Notes under the pieces: generated by a model
Database searches by the model: none
Told to the model about the DNA's origin: nothing
What the model saw: only the letters and a program-made list of their open reading frames with translations
Translations under genes and position numbers: made by a program
Assembly (NCBI GenBank): GCA_002406055.1
Contig: DHMZ01000075.1
Span: 1-19,877 of the forward strand
DNA length: 19,877 nt
Direction: 5' to 3'
Origin: Spirochaetales bacterium UBA4629
GTDB taxonomy: Bacteria; Spirochaetota; Spirochaetia; Sphaerochaetales; Sphaerochaetaceae
In this document: positions 1-6,291 of the stretch, piece by piece
Numbering within the stretch: position 1 is the first letter of the stretch
How the letters are laid out: each line of letters opens with the position of its first letter

Positions 1-129
1 TTCAATTACCGAGTAGTTCACAAATGTTTTTCCAATATGCAATCTTCCATAGACAGCAACAAAATGGGAACATTCATCATTTTCTAAGTTTGACGATAAT
101 TCAATTTCTTTTTCTCGGCCTATAATCAT
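1..129 (-). CDS. ATP-binding protein (AAA/ATPase family), N-terminal fragment
   Basis: Only the first 43 codons are inside the window; the gene runs off the left edge. The ATG is at 129. The translation begins MIIGREKEIEL and continues to FVAVYGRLHIGKTF, where GRLHIGKT fits the Walker A pattern GxxxxGKT at residues 28-35. The opening 'IGREKEIxxL...FVAVYGRxxxGKT' is typical of the prokaryotic AAA-type ATPases often paired with a C-terminal DUF234/nuclease-like domain, many of unknown role. The usual arginine-rich GRRRVGKT is here GRLHIGKT, a mild departure. With the rest missing I cannot tell whether the gene is intact. It lies downstream of glnS on the same strand but is separated from it by a terminator and probably has its own promoter near 182-190. 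Confidence 0.7.
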   Translation of the reverse strand, partial: MIIGREKEIELSSNLENDECSHFVAVYGRLHIGKTFVNYSVIE

Positions 130-181
130 TTTTGCACCACTATAATCTACTAAAAGTCCTTAAAAAAATGAGATTAAGTAA

Positions 182-190
182 ATTATATCA
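182..190 (-). promoter_or_regulatory. Possible extended -10 promoter for the left-edge ATPase gene
   Basis: On the minus strand the sequence reads TGATATAAT, a perfect extended -10 (TG-n-TATAAT). No convincing -35 precedes it at 17 nt. Transcription would start near 175 and give a leader of about 45 nt. A second possible -10, TATAGT, lies about 9 nt before the ATG at 129. Confidence 0.3.
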
Positions 191-212
191 TCTAGATCGA
201 TAGAGCCTTCGA

Positions 213-246
213 TAAAAAATGCCTGCCTTCTATAAAGAAAACAGGC
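213..246 (-). terminator. Rho-independent terminator of glnS
   Basis: On the minus strand GCCTGTTTTC, a 6-nt loop TTTATA, and GAAGGCAGGC form a 10-bp stem (237-246 pairing with 221-230, two G-T wobbles), followed at once by ATTTTTT. It begins 20 nt after the glnS stop codon, a standard intrinsic terminator layout. Confidence 0.85.
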
Positions 247-266
247 CAATAAGGAAGATTTTTGTT

Positions 267-1964
267 TTATAACCCCATTTTTGCTTTCATTTTAGACCAA
301 CTATCTTTGAGTGTAACTGTTCTATTAAATACCATGTGATCGCTCTTGCTATCTTTACAGTCAACACAATAGTAGCCATTACGTATGAACTGGAGATAAT
401 CGCCGACCTTTGCCTTTTCTCCTTCTTTCTCGATGTAAGCATTGTTTAGAACAACAAGGGAATCTGGATTTAAATCATCAAGGTAATTACCTGTTGTAGA
501 GCCAGGAATTTCTGTTTTGAAAAGCTTATCATACTGTCTTACTTCTGCTTTTAGATTTATAGATGCAGATACCCAATGACTTGTTCCTTTAACCTTTCTA
601 CCATCAGGTGTTTCACCACCACGAGATAGAGGATCATAGGTACAATGGATAACAGTAACGTTGCCATTTTTATCTGTTTCAACACTGTTAGCCTTAATAT
701 AATAAGCACCCTTAAGTCTTACTTCATTGCCAAGATAGAGGCGGTGATAACCCTTTACAGGATTAAGCATGAAATCTTCTTTTTCAATGTAGAGATCACG
801 AGTAAAAGCGACTTTGTGAGTACCACTTTTTTCATCTTCTGGATTATCGACCATATCGAAATATTCGACTTTTCCTTCTTCGTAGTTATCGATAATAACC
901 TTAATAGGATCAAGAACAGCCATTAAACGCTTTGCTTTTTTGTTCAAATCCTCTCTAACACAGAATTCCATAAGAGAGAAGTCTACCATTCCTTCAACCT
1001 TAGCAACTCCTACTCTTGAAACAAAATCCTTCATAGACTCTGGAGAGTAGCCTCTTCTTCTAATGCCACTAACTGTTGGCATTCTTGGATCATCCCAACC
1101 GGAAACAAGATTATTGTTTACTAAGTATAAGAGGCGACGCTTGCTCATTAAGCAGTATGTAATATTAAGACGTGCGAACTCATACTGATGAGGTGTATGC
1201 TCTATGCCATCAATACTTGTTGCCCAATCATATGCCGGACGATGATCTTCAAATTCAAGAGTACATATAGAGTGAGTAATGCCTTCAATGGCATCAGAGA
1301 TAGGGTGAGTGAAATCATACATAGGGTAGATACACCACTTATTTCCTGTTCTAGGATGCTCTGCATACTTAATTCTATATAAAGCAGGATCTCGTAGGTT
1401 AATGTTAGGAGATGCCATATCTATCTTTGCTCTAAGAGTATATTTACCTTCTGGAAATTCTCCATTCTTCATTCTTAAGAAAAGATCCATATTCTCTTCA
1501 ATTGAACGATCTCTATCTGGAGAATTCTTTCCTGGTTCAGTAAGAGTTCCTCTATACTCTTTCATCTCTTCAGGAGTAAGGCTATCTACATAAGCTTTAC
1601 CTTCTTTGATAAGATTAAGGGCGATAGAATAGAGCTGATCATAGTAATCTGAAGCATAATACTCATGTTTTCCCCAATCAAAGCCAAGCCATCTTATGTC
1701 ATCTTTGATTGAATCAATGTATTCCATGTCTTCTTTGGCTGGGTTTGTGTCATCTAAACGTAGATGGCATATTCCATGGTATTTCTCTGCAAGGCCAAAG
1801 TTAATACAAATACTTTTAATATGACCAATATGCAGGTAGCCATTTGGTTCTGGAGGAAATCGAGTAACAATTGTATTGTTAGGTACTCTTCCTTCTCTTA
1901 AGTCATCTTCAATTATCTTTTCGATAAAATTGAGAGGCTTTACGCTTACTTCTTCGTTTTCCAT
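267..1964 (-). CDS. glnS: Glutaminyl-tRNA synthetase
   Basis: Charges tRNA-Gln with glutamine in the cytoplasm using ATP (class I aminoacyl-tRNA synthetase). The class I signature HIGH is at residues 45-48 inside PPEPNGYLHIGH, and the KMSKS counterpart is MSKR at 273-276. The C-terminal anticodon-binding beta-barrel half is present. The length, 565 aa, matches the roughly 550-aa bacterial enzyme. I chose the ATG at 1964 because it is preceded by GGAAGG at proper spacing; an in-frame TTG at 1988 would add eight residues but overlaps the ribosome-binding region. GlnRS is patchy in bacteria, many of which make Gln-tRNA through GatCAB instead. The gene is monocistronic, with its own promoter and terminator. 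Confidence 0.97.
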   Translation of the reverse strand: MENEEVSVKPLNFIEKIIEDDLREGRVPNNTIVTRFPPEPNGYLHIGHIKSICINFGLAEKYHGICHLRLDDTNPAKEDMEYIDSIKDDIRWLGFDWGKHEYYASDYYDQLYSIALNLIKEGKAYVDSLTPEEMKEYRGTLTEPGKNSPDRDRSIEENMDLFLRMKNGEFPEGKYTLRAKIDMASPNINLRDPALYRIKYAEHPRTGNKWCIYPMYDFTHPISDAIEGITHSICTLEFEDHRPAYDWATSIDGIEHTPHQYEFARLNITYCLMSKRRLLYLVNNNLVSGWDDPRMPTVSGIRRRGYSPESMKDFVSRVGVAKVEGMVDFSLMEFCVREDLNKKAKRLMAVLDPIKVIIDNYEEGKVEYFDMVDNPEDEKSGTHKVAFTRDLYIEKEDFMLNPVKGYHRLYLGNEVRLKGAYYIKANSVETDKNGNVTVIHCTYDPLSRGGETPDGRKVKGTSHWVSASINLKAEVRQYDKLFKTEIPGSTTGNYLDDLNPDSLVVLNNAYIEKEGEKAKVGDYLQFIRNGYYCVDCKDSKSDHMVFNRTVTLKDSWSKMKAKMGL

Positions 1965-2003
1965 TTTACCTTCCTTCAATCCTTCCAAAGGGATTTAAGA
2001 GTT

Positions 2004-2032
2004 TCTAAAATAGTACCATTTTTTATAGTCAA
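2004..2032 (-). promoter_or_regulatory. Candidate glnS promoter
   Basis: On the minus strand TTGACT (2032-2027) and TTTAGA (2009-2004) are separated by 17 nt. The -35 is good and the -10 weak (3 of 6). A start near 1997 gives a leader of about 33 nt containing the glnS Shine-Dalgarno, unlike the leaderless neighbours. Confidence 0.4.
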
Positions 2033-2142
2033 AAGATAGAGAGCGGAAAAATATATGGAAAAATGAAGAATCGACATAAATTCAAATGTTACTGTTTATG
2101 TCCAAAGTCCAACAAAGACTAGAAAAATGTTCGTAAGATTTC

Positions 2143-2148
2143 TATACT
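2143..2148 (+). promoter_or_regulatory. -10 element placing the transcript start on the ATG at 2155
   Basis: TATACT sits with only 6 nt (GTCACC) before the ATG, so the usual start 7 nt after the hexamer falls on the A of the start codon. No Shine-Dalgarno precedes the ATG, and no clear -35 is visible. Confidence 0.5.
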
Positions 2149-2154
2149 GTCACC

Positions 2155-3003
2155 ATGTCGAAAAGAATAAAAGAAGGCTATAGAGTAAAGAATATTAATC
2201 CATTTGATTCTTTCGTCCCATTTATCATGGTCGAGAGGAGTGATAGCCAAAATACAGTAAGTGATTATTTTGAAGTTGCTCCAACAGAAGAATTTATCAA
2301 AGAGATGAGAGCTGAAGGCTTAGAAGGCTTTGGTGTACTCCATGTTATTCTTGCTTCTTACGTAAGAATGGTTAGTCAGAGACCTAGAGTTAATAGATAT
2401 ATTCGTGGCCAGAGAATTTGGGCGAGAAATGAGATTTCTGTTTCGCTTGCTATACTTCGAAAAATGAGTATTGATGGCGTTGAGACGACAATTAAAATGC
2501 ATTTTAAGCCAGACTACGATATTTATCAGATATATGATGAAGTGAGTAGAGCTTTAGAGCAAGGAATGAAAGAAACAAGTACAGACGTAGTTGCAAAAGT
2601 TTTATCAAAGATTCCACGCCTTTTCTTGAAGTTCGCAATTCATCTACTAAAAACACTAGATTATTTCAATCTTCTTCCTCCTTCGCTAAAGGAAGCATCT
2701 CCATTCCATGCTAGTATGTTTATTACTAATATGGCATCGCTTAACATCCCTCCAATTAGACATCATTTATACAATTTTGGTAATTGTCCTCTATTTATTG
2801 CTTTTGGTGCCAAGAGAACTATGTATGATTTCCTAGAGGATGGTGAACCTGTTAAGAAGAGAGTTATCGACATTGTTGTTAATATGGATGAAAGAACTAC
2901 TAATGGTTACTATTGGGCAAGTGCTTTAAAAATGTTTAAGCACTATATGGCTCATCCTCAACTATTAAAAGAAAAGCCAGAACAAGTTGTTGTAGACAAA
3001 TAG
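2155..3003 (+). CDS. Stand-alone 2-oxoacid dehydrogenase E2 / chloramphenicol acetyltransferase-fold protein, active site degenerate
   Basis: This 282-aa protein matches the catalytic domain of E2 acyltransferases without lipoyl or E1/E3-binding domains. Seen: an N-terminal part rich in VNRYIRG/ISVSLAI-type strands, a middle 'FITNMASLNIPP...' equivalent to the E2 'FTITNLGSLGI' strand, and a C-terminal DERTTNG (245-251) followed by WASALKMFKHYMAHPQLL, the usual helix after DHRxxDG. In active E2 and CAT enzymes that motif has a catalytic His and a supporting Asp. Here they are Glu246 and Asn250, so ordinary acyl transfer seems unlikely. No other pyruvate dehydrogenase genes are near. It may bind an acyl-CoA or have a structural role; the function is unknown. 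It converges with the gene at 3005-3430 and is followed by a terminator inside that gene. Confidence 0.75.
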   Translation: MSKRIKEGYRVKNINPFDSFVPFIMVERSDSQNTVSDYFEVAPTEEFIKEMRAEGLEGFGVLHVILASYVRMVSQRPRVNRYIRGQRIWARNEISVSLAILRKMSIDGVETTIKMHFKPDYDIYQIYDEVSRALEQGMKETSTDVVAKVLSKIPRLFLKFAIHLLKTLDYFNLLPPSLKEASPFHASMFITNMASLNIPPIRHHLYNFGNCPLFIAFGAKRTMYDFLEDGEPVKKRVIDIVVNMDERTTNGYYWASALKMFKHYMAHPQLLKEKPEQVVVDK

Positions 3004-3004
3004 C

Positions 3005-3430
3005 TTAAAGTACATTGATTTTAACCCTGCCTGGATTCTCCATTCTTAAGCCGAATGAAGCAGAAGATAAAAAGGCAGGGTTATTTATTTTTAACAGAAA
3101 CTTTCCATTTGAAGAAAATGTAATAGTGTCATACAACTTGTTTATTTCTAATTCATTAATAGAATTAAACATATTATGTTCGCTTTTTAAACCAAAGAAT
3201 AAAGACTCAATCTTGTCTTCTTTAAAAACAATATAATCATTAGGAGTATGGAAAAAAACAAAAGAGACAGAGACGCACTCTTCCTTTTCATAAGAAAGAG
3301 TAATATTGTCGCATTCGCCTATAGTAAAGAAAACAGAACTCTTTTCCCCATTTAAAAAAGAGAGAGAGTGAAGTGCTACTGATTCAAATTTTACAGGTTT
3401 CTTTAGCCATTGCGCTTTTTTAATATTCAT
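3005..3430 (-). CDS. Hypothetical protein, 141 aa
   Basis: I do not recognise this family. The protein is rich in beta-forming and aromatic residues (for example SVSFVFFHTPNDYIVF), with no signal peptide, membrane segment or cysteine cluster, so it is probably a small cytoplasmic beta protein. The ATG at 3430 lies 9 nt after an extended -10 (TGATATACT) and lacks a Shine-Dalgarno, as in neighbouring genes. Its stop lies 1 nt past the stop of the convergent acyltransferase-like gene, and its last 30 codons carry the inverted repeat that ends transcription of that neighbour. It is divergent from the PfkB-like gene at 3495. The opposite-strand frame at 3015-3236 is taken to be a shadow. Confidence 0.65.
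   Translation of the reverse strand: MNIKKAQWLKKPVKFESVALHSLSFLNGEKSSVFFTIGECDNITLSYEKEECVSVSFVFFHTPNDYIVFKEDKIESLFFGLKSEHNMFNSINELEINKLYDTITFSSNGKFLLKINNPAFLSSASFGLRMENPGRVKINVL
3022..3092 (+). terminator. Long-loop terminator of the acyltransferase-like gene, inside the convergent gene
   Basis: TAACCCTGCCT (3022-3032) pairs perfectly with AGGCAGGGTTA (3073-3083), an 11-bp stem, followed by TTTATTTTT. The 40-nt loop contains a smaller hairpin CATTC/GAATG (3041-3045 with 3053-3057). It starts 18 nt after the stop at 3003, so on the plus strand it looks like an intrinsic terminator, although it codes for the C-terminus of the minus-strand protein. Confidence 0.6.
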
Positions 3431-3439
3431 ACTGACTTG

Positions 3440-3448
3440 AGTATATCA
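3440..3448 (-). promoter_or_regulatory. Extended -10 for the 141-aa gene
   Basis: On the minus strand TGATATACT (TG-n-TATACT) ends 9 nt before the ATG at 3430. A CTGACA at 3466-3461 lies 15 nt upstream, a short spacing for a -35. The transcript would begin 0-3 nt before the ATG. Confidence 0.5.
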
Positions 3449-3459
3449 TAAATTAGTTC

Positions 3460-3488
3460 TTGTCAGGAAGAAGCTATCTTCTTACCAT
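3460..3488 (+). promoter_or_regulatory. Promoter of the PfkB-like gene, leaderless spacing
   Basis: TTGTCA (3460-3465), a 17-nt spacer and TACCAT (3483-3488) are followed by 6 nt and the ATG at 3495. Its -35 overlaps the -35 region of the divergent minus-strand promoter, so the two may compete for polymerase. Confidence 0.4.
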
Positions 3489-3494
3489 TAAAGT

Positions 3495-4106
3495 ATGTTC
3501 GGAACAATTGGTGAAATTAGCTTTGTTTTTATTAGTGATGATGAGAGTACAGAAAACAATTACTCTGCAGCATTAGGTGGTTATATTCCATACCTAAATG
3601 GAAAGAGTGAAAAAGGCATAGAGAAAATGGCCTTCTTAACTAAGGTAGGGCTAGATCACATAGCAGAGAGAATTGAAAGCGAAATGAAAGAGCTTTTCCC
3701 TCTATCTACTTTCGATTTTCTTGTCTCTCAGAATAAGGCGACTTTAGTTTCAATTGATGGTGAAAGCTATATACGTGATAGCGCAATAGCTACATTAAAA
3801 AAAGAAGAGATTGTTTCATTTATCGATAAAAGAGGAGTAGATGTCCTAATTATCTCTGCCTCGCTTCTATCTTTTAAGCCTCTCTCTGATGAAATTAAAA
3901 AGGCAATAGAAGAGAGAAAAGAAAAACTCAAAGCAATCTTTGTAGATACAACTGATAGCATTTCTATTCTTCGCTTGGAAGAGCTAAAAGATAACATCCA
4001 AGCGCTAGAAAAAATAAGTAAACTATTTGTTGTCGGAGAAGCTCTAAACGTAGATGTCTCAAAAAGAGTATCTATGCAAAGCTTTGACTCTCTCATTCTT
4101 TCTTAA
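3495..4106 (+). CDS. PfkB/ribokinase-like protein lacking the catalytic C-terminal half
   Basis: The 203-aa product resembles the N-terminal part of PfkB-family sugar/nucleoside kinases: LGGYIPYL near residue 27 (in the place of the substrate-binding GG-N motif), AFLTKVGLDHIAERI at 46-60 (family pattern 'fiGkVGdDxfGxxl'), an SIDGE...YIRDSAIATL lid-like stretch at 86-101, VDVLIISASLLSF at 115-127 and AIFVDTTD at 147-154. Family members are about 300 aa and end with a GAGD motif carrying the catalytic Asp. That motif and the ATP-binding segment are absent here and the frame stops cleanly. I infer a degenerate, probably non-catalytic relative. The similarity is pattern-level only, and another Rossmann-like fold is possible. 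The 3' end overlaps the convergent methyltransferase gene by 14 nt. Confidence 0.5.
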   Translation: MFGTIGEISFVFISDDESTENNYSAALGGYIPYLNGKSEKGIEKMAFLTKVGLDHIAERIESEMKELFPLSTFDFLVSQNKATLVSIDGESYIRDSAIATLKKEEIVSFIDKRGVDVLIISASLLSFKPLSDEIKKAIEERKEKLKAIFVDTTDSISILRLEELKDNIQALEKISKLFVVGEALNVDVSKRVSMQSFDSLILS

Positions 4107-4857
4107 ATAGAAAGGCTAGAAAAGAATCATAGATAAAGCTATCTGTTGGTTCTGAGTCAGCTTTATCAGTGAAGAAATCAATAAGCGTAAATCCTCTTTT
4201 TAATAGGCCACCTATAATCTCTTCTAATGTATATGAGTATTCGTAGGTGTCATAGTTTTTTGCTTTCTTTTCTAGCTCTCTGGTGCTAAAAGCCTTCTCT
4301 GTAGAAAACGGAAGTGTGTATTTAACTTTTAGCTTTTTCTTTTGTTTCTTTTCGTCAAAAATATACAACACAGGATTAGCTATTCCCATCATGAAATAGC
4401 CACCATGCTCCAAAACTCGATCTATTTCGTTATATGCTTTATCTAAAGAAGGAACAAAGTTTAAAGAGATTGGATTAATAATCGTACTAAAAGAAGAGTC
4501 TTTAAAAGGAAGAGAAAGAGCACTTCCGACAATGCATTCGCCATTTAGTGAATACTCTTTAAGCGCTTTTTTATCCTGTTCTATTTGCATAGGGGAGATA
4601 TCTAAAGAGGTAACCATTGCGCCATATGCAGCAAGAAGTGGCGTTTGTTGTCCTCCTCCTCCACAAAGAACAAGAGTCTTCTTTCCTTTAGTTTTTTCAA
4701 TCCAAGAAGAAGGGATAGCCTTAGAAGTTGTAACTCTTACATTAGCGTTTCCTTTTCTTGCATTATCTATTTCTTCCTTCTTTACAATTTGCGTCCAATA
4801 GTTATTATTCCTGCATTCATTATCCCAGGCTTTTTTATTAATCTCTTCACTTTCCAT
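4093..4857 (-). CDS. Class I SAM-dependent methyltransferase
   Basis: The 254-aa protein has the SAM-binding motif I as TLVLCGGGGQQTP (61-73), an acidic motif II in SLDISPMQ (84-91), and the post-motif 'ALSLPFKDSSFSTIINPISLNFV' typical of Methyltransf_11/UbiE-type small-molecule methyltransferases. The substrate cannot be told. A triple-Gly run with QQ replaces the more common GxGxG. I chose the ATG at 4857 because a perfect extended -10 sits 6 nt before it; an in-frame TTG at 4875 lies upstream of that predicted start of transcription. It converges with and overlaps the PfkB-like gene by 14 nt. Confidence 0.85.
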   Translation of the reverse strand: MESEEINKKAWDNECRNNNYWTQIVKKEEIDNARKGNANVRVTTSKAIPSSWIEKTKGKKTLVLCGGGGQQTPLLAAYGAMVTSLDISPMQIEQDKKALKEYSLNGECIVGSALSLPFKDSSFSTIINPISLNFVPSLDKAYNEIDRVLEHGGYFMMGIANPVLYIFDEKKQKKKLKVKYTLPFSTEKAFSTRELEKKAKNYDTYEYSYTLEEIIGGLLKRGFTLIDFFTDKADSEPTDSFIYDSFLAFLFKKE

Positions 4858-4863
4858 ACTAGA

Positions 4864-4872
4864 AGTATAACA
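4864..4872 (-). promoter_or_regulatory. Extended -10 placing the methyltransferase transcript start on its ATG
   Basis: On the minus strand TGTTATACT (TG-n-TATACT) is followed by 6 nt (TCTAGT) and ATG at 4857. There is no Shine-Dalgarno and no good -35 (AAAACA at 17 nt), consistent with an extended -10 promoter and a leaderless mRNA. Confidence 0.55.
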
Positions 4873-4951
4873 CAAGAAAGGGAAAGTGTTTTATATTGAT
4901 GATGAGAAGATAACTAAATACAATATAAAGAAATAACTCTATAATAGTATT

Positions 4952-4972
4952 TTAGTTAACTATACTAACTAA
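4952..4972. repeat. Inverted repeat upstream of the htrA-like promoter
   Basis: TTAGTTA (4952-4958) and TAACTAA (4966-4972) are perfect inverted arms around a 7-nt centre. The element lies 27 nt upstream of the -35 at 5000 and is a candidate regulator site in the 180-bp divergent region between the methyltransferase and protease genes. AT-rich sequence makes chance palindromes more likely. Confidence 0.4.
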
Positions 4973-4989
4973 GTAAAAACAGCATTAAA

Positions 4990-5028
4990 GAACAAATCTT
5001 TGTTCACAAAAATCGTGCTCTTTATTAT
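4990..5028 (+). promoter_or_regulatory. htrA-uvrB promoter with a 16-bp palindrome over the -35
   Basis: TTGTTC (5000-5005), a 17-nt spacer and TATTAT (5023-5028) form a good sigma-70-type promoter; the start would be about 3 nt before the ATG at 5038. The -35 is the right part of a perfect inverted repeat GAACAAA-TC-TTTGTTC (4990-5005). Its position suggests an operator at which a repressor would block polymerase. Confidence 0.55.
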
Positions 5029-5037
5029 CCTTAAGCT

Positions 5038-6291
5038 ATGAAGCGTTTCTCATTTACCGAAATCTTGACAATTATTCTCGTTTCAATTGTTGGAGGAGCA
5101 ATAATAATAGGTCTTTTCTTATGGACTCAATATCTAAGTAGTGTTAAAAATGAAGAGAGCCTACGTAAGGCAATGGAAAAGGTTGTAAACGAAAAAGGAG
5201 AGAAAGCTCTCTTCGAAATGGCAGGAATTCCTGTTGATCAAGTTTATTATGGTGATGAGTTATTGCCACTTTATTCTAGCAGTGAAGGAAGTTGGAATTA
5301 TACTGCAGAGGAAGCACGAAGGGTTGCTGTCTTTGAAAAATGCAAAGACAGTGTAGTTGAAATACTAGCATATTCATCTTTGTCAGATAATGGACAAGGT
5401 AGTGGTGTTGTTCTAACAAGCGATGGCTATATAGTAACGAACAAACATGTTGTAGGCTCTGCAACTTCATTTACTGTTGTTTTCTCTGACGATACAACAG
5501 AAGAAGCAACTGTAATAGGTTCAGATAATCTTACAGACATAGCAGTCTTGAAGGTAAATAGAACAAATCTAAAGCCGATAGATATTGCTCAGAATCCATC
5601 TCTGAAAGTTGGTCAAATTGTGTATGCAATTGGTAATCCATATGGTTACTCTTGGTCATTTACAGATGGTTCTATTTCTGGCTTAGAGCGTATGGTTAGC
5701 ACATCATCTTCATCATCTGTTATTCCTAATATGATTCAAACAAATGCACTCGTTAACCCGGGAAACTCAGGAGGACCTTTGCTATCTTCCTCCGGTGAGA
5801 TGATAGGACTCATTTCTTCAATCTATTCAACATCGGGAAGCGCAGAAGGAATATCTTTTGCTCTCCCTGTTGAAACTGTTGTAGATGTAGTTTCTTCTTT
5901 AATAAAAGACGGAAAGGTAAGCCGAGGATGGATGGATTTCTTATCTGTCGAACTTAATGCTCAAATTGTTTCATATTGTAATCTTCCTGTTGATAAAGGA
6001 ATCCTTGTTAGCCAAGTTGTCCCATCAGGAAAAGCTGACAGAGGTGGCCTAAAAGGTGGAAATGAAAAAGCTCAATATGGTCAAAGCGTTATATATCTTG
6101 GTGGAGATATTATTGTAAAAATAAACGATACCCCTATAGAAGGCTATGTTGATTATTTTGCAGCACTATTTAGCACAAAGAGTGGTGATAAGGTTGATGT
6201 AACAGTTATACGTAATGGACAGACAAAGGTCTTAAAGGATGTAGAGCTAGTTGAACAGACAGAGGAAAATACTCAATGGATTCTAAGATAA
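5038..6291 (+). CDS. Membrane-anchored HtrA/DegS-like serine protease with one PDZ domain
   Basis: Quality-control or regulatory protease of the cell envelope. A single uncleaved-looking membrane segment (about residues 9-31) anchors it with the rest outside the cytoplasm. The trypsin-like domain has the full triad: His137 in TNKHVVG, Asp167 in LTDIAVLKV and Ser244 in NPGNSGGPL. One PDZ domain follows (about 300-410; GILVSQVVPSGKADRGGLKGG...GGDIIVKINDTPI). One PDZ and 417 aa point to a DegS/HtrA-type rather than a two-PDZ DegP. Residues 37-100, between anchor and protease, are unassigned. The promoter lies 9 nt upstream with no Shine-Dalgarno. The 3' end overlaps uvrB by 16 nt, so the two are co-transcribed. 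Envelope protease activity may matter for the pilus system further right, but nothing in the sequence ties them. Confidence 0.93.
   Translation: MKRFSFTEILTIILVSIVGGAIIIGLFLWTQYLSSVKNEESLRKAMEKVVNEKGEKALFEMAGIPVDQVYYGDELLPLYSSSEGSWNYTAEEARRVAVFEKCKDSVVEILAYSSLSDNGQGSGVVLTSDGYIVTNKHVVGSATSFTVVFSDDTTEEATVIGSDNLTDIAVLKVNRTNLKPIDIAQNPSLKVGQIVYAIGNPYGYSWSFTDGSISGLERMVSTSSSSSVIPNMIQTNALVNPGNSGGPLLSSSGEMIGLISSIYSTSGSAEGISFALPVETVVDVVSSLIKDGKVSRGWMDFLSVELNAQIVSYCNLPVDKGILVSQVVPSGKADRGGLKGGNEKAQYGQSVIYLGGDIIVKINDTPIEGYVDYFAALFSTKSGDKVDVTVIRNGQTKVLKDVELVEQTEENTQWILR

Noticed and set aside
1964..1988. TTG start eight codons upstream for glnS
   Set aside because: The stretch contains the GGAAGG ribosome-binding site for the ATG at 1964, and the added residues are not needed for the family length.
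3015..3236. Plus-strand open frame of 73 codons opposite the 141-aa gene
   Set aside because: It has no ribosome-binding site, starts within the long-loop terminator and is fully covered by the better-supported minus-strand gene with its own extended -10.
4532..4899. Two plus-strand open frames opposite the methyltransferase
   Set aside because: The minus frame has clear SAM-binding motifs; these are antisense shadows with low-complexity Ser/Phe-rich translations.
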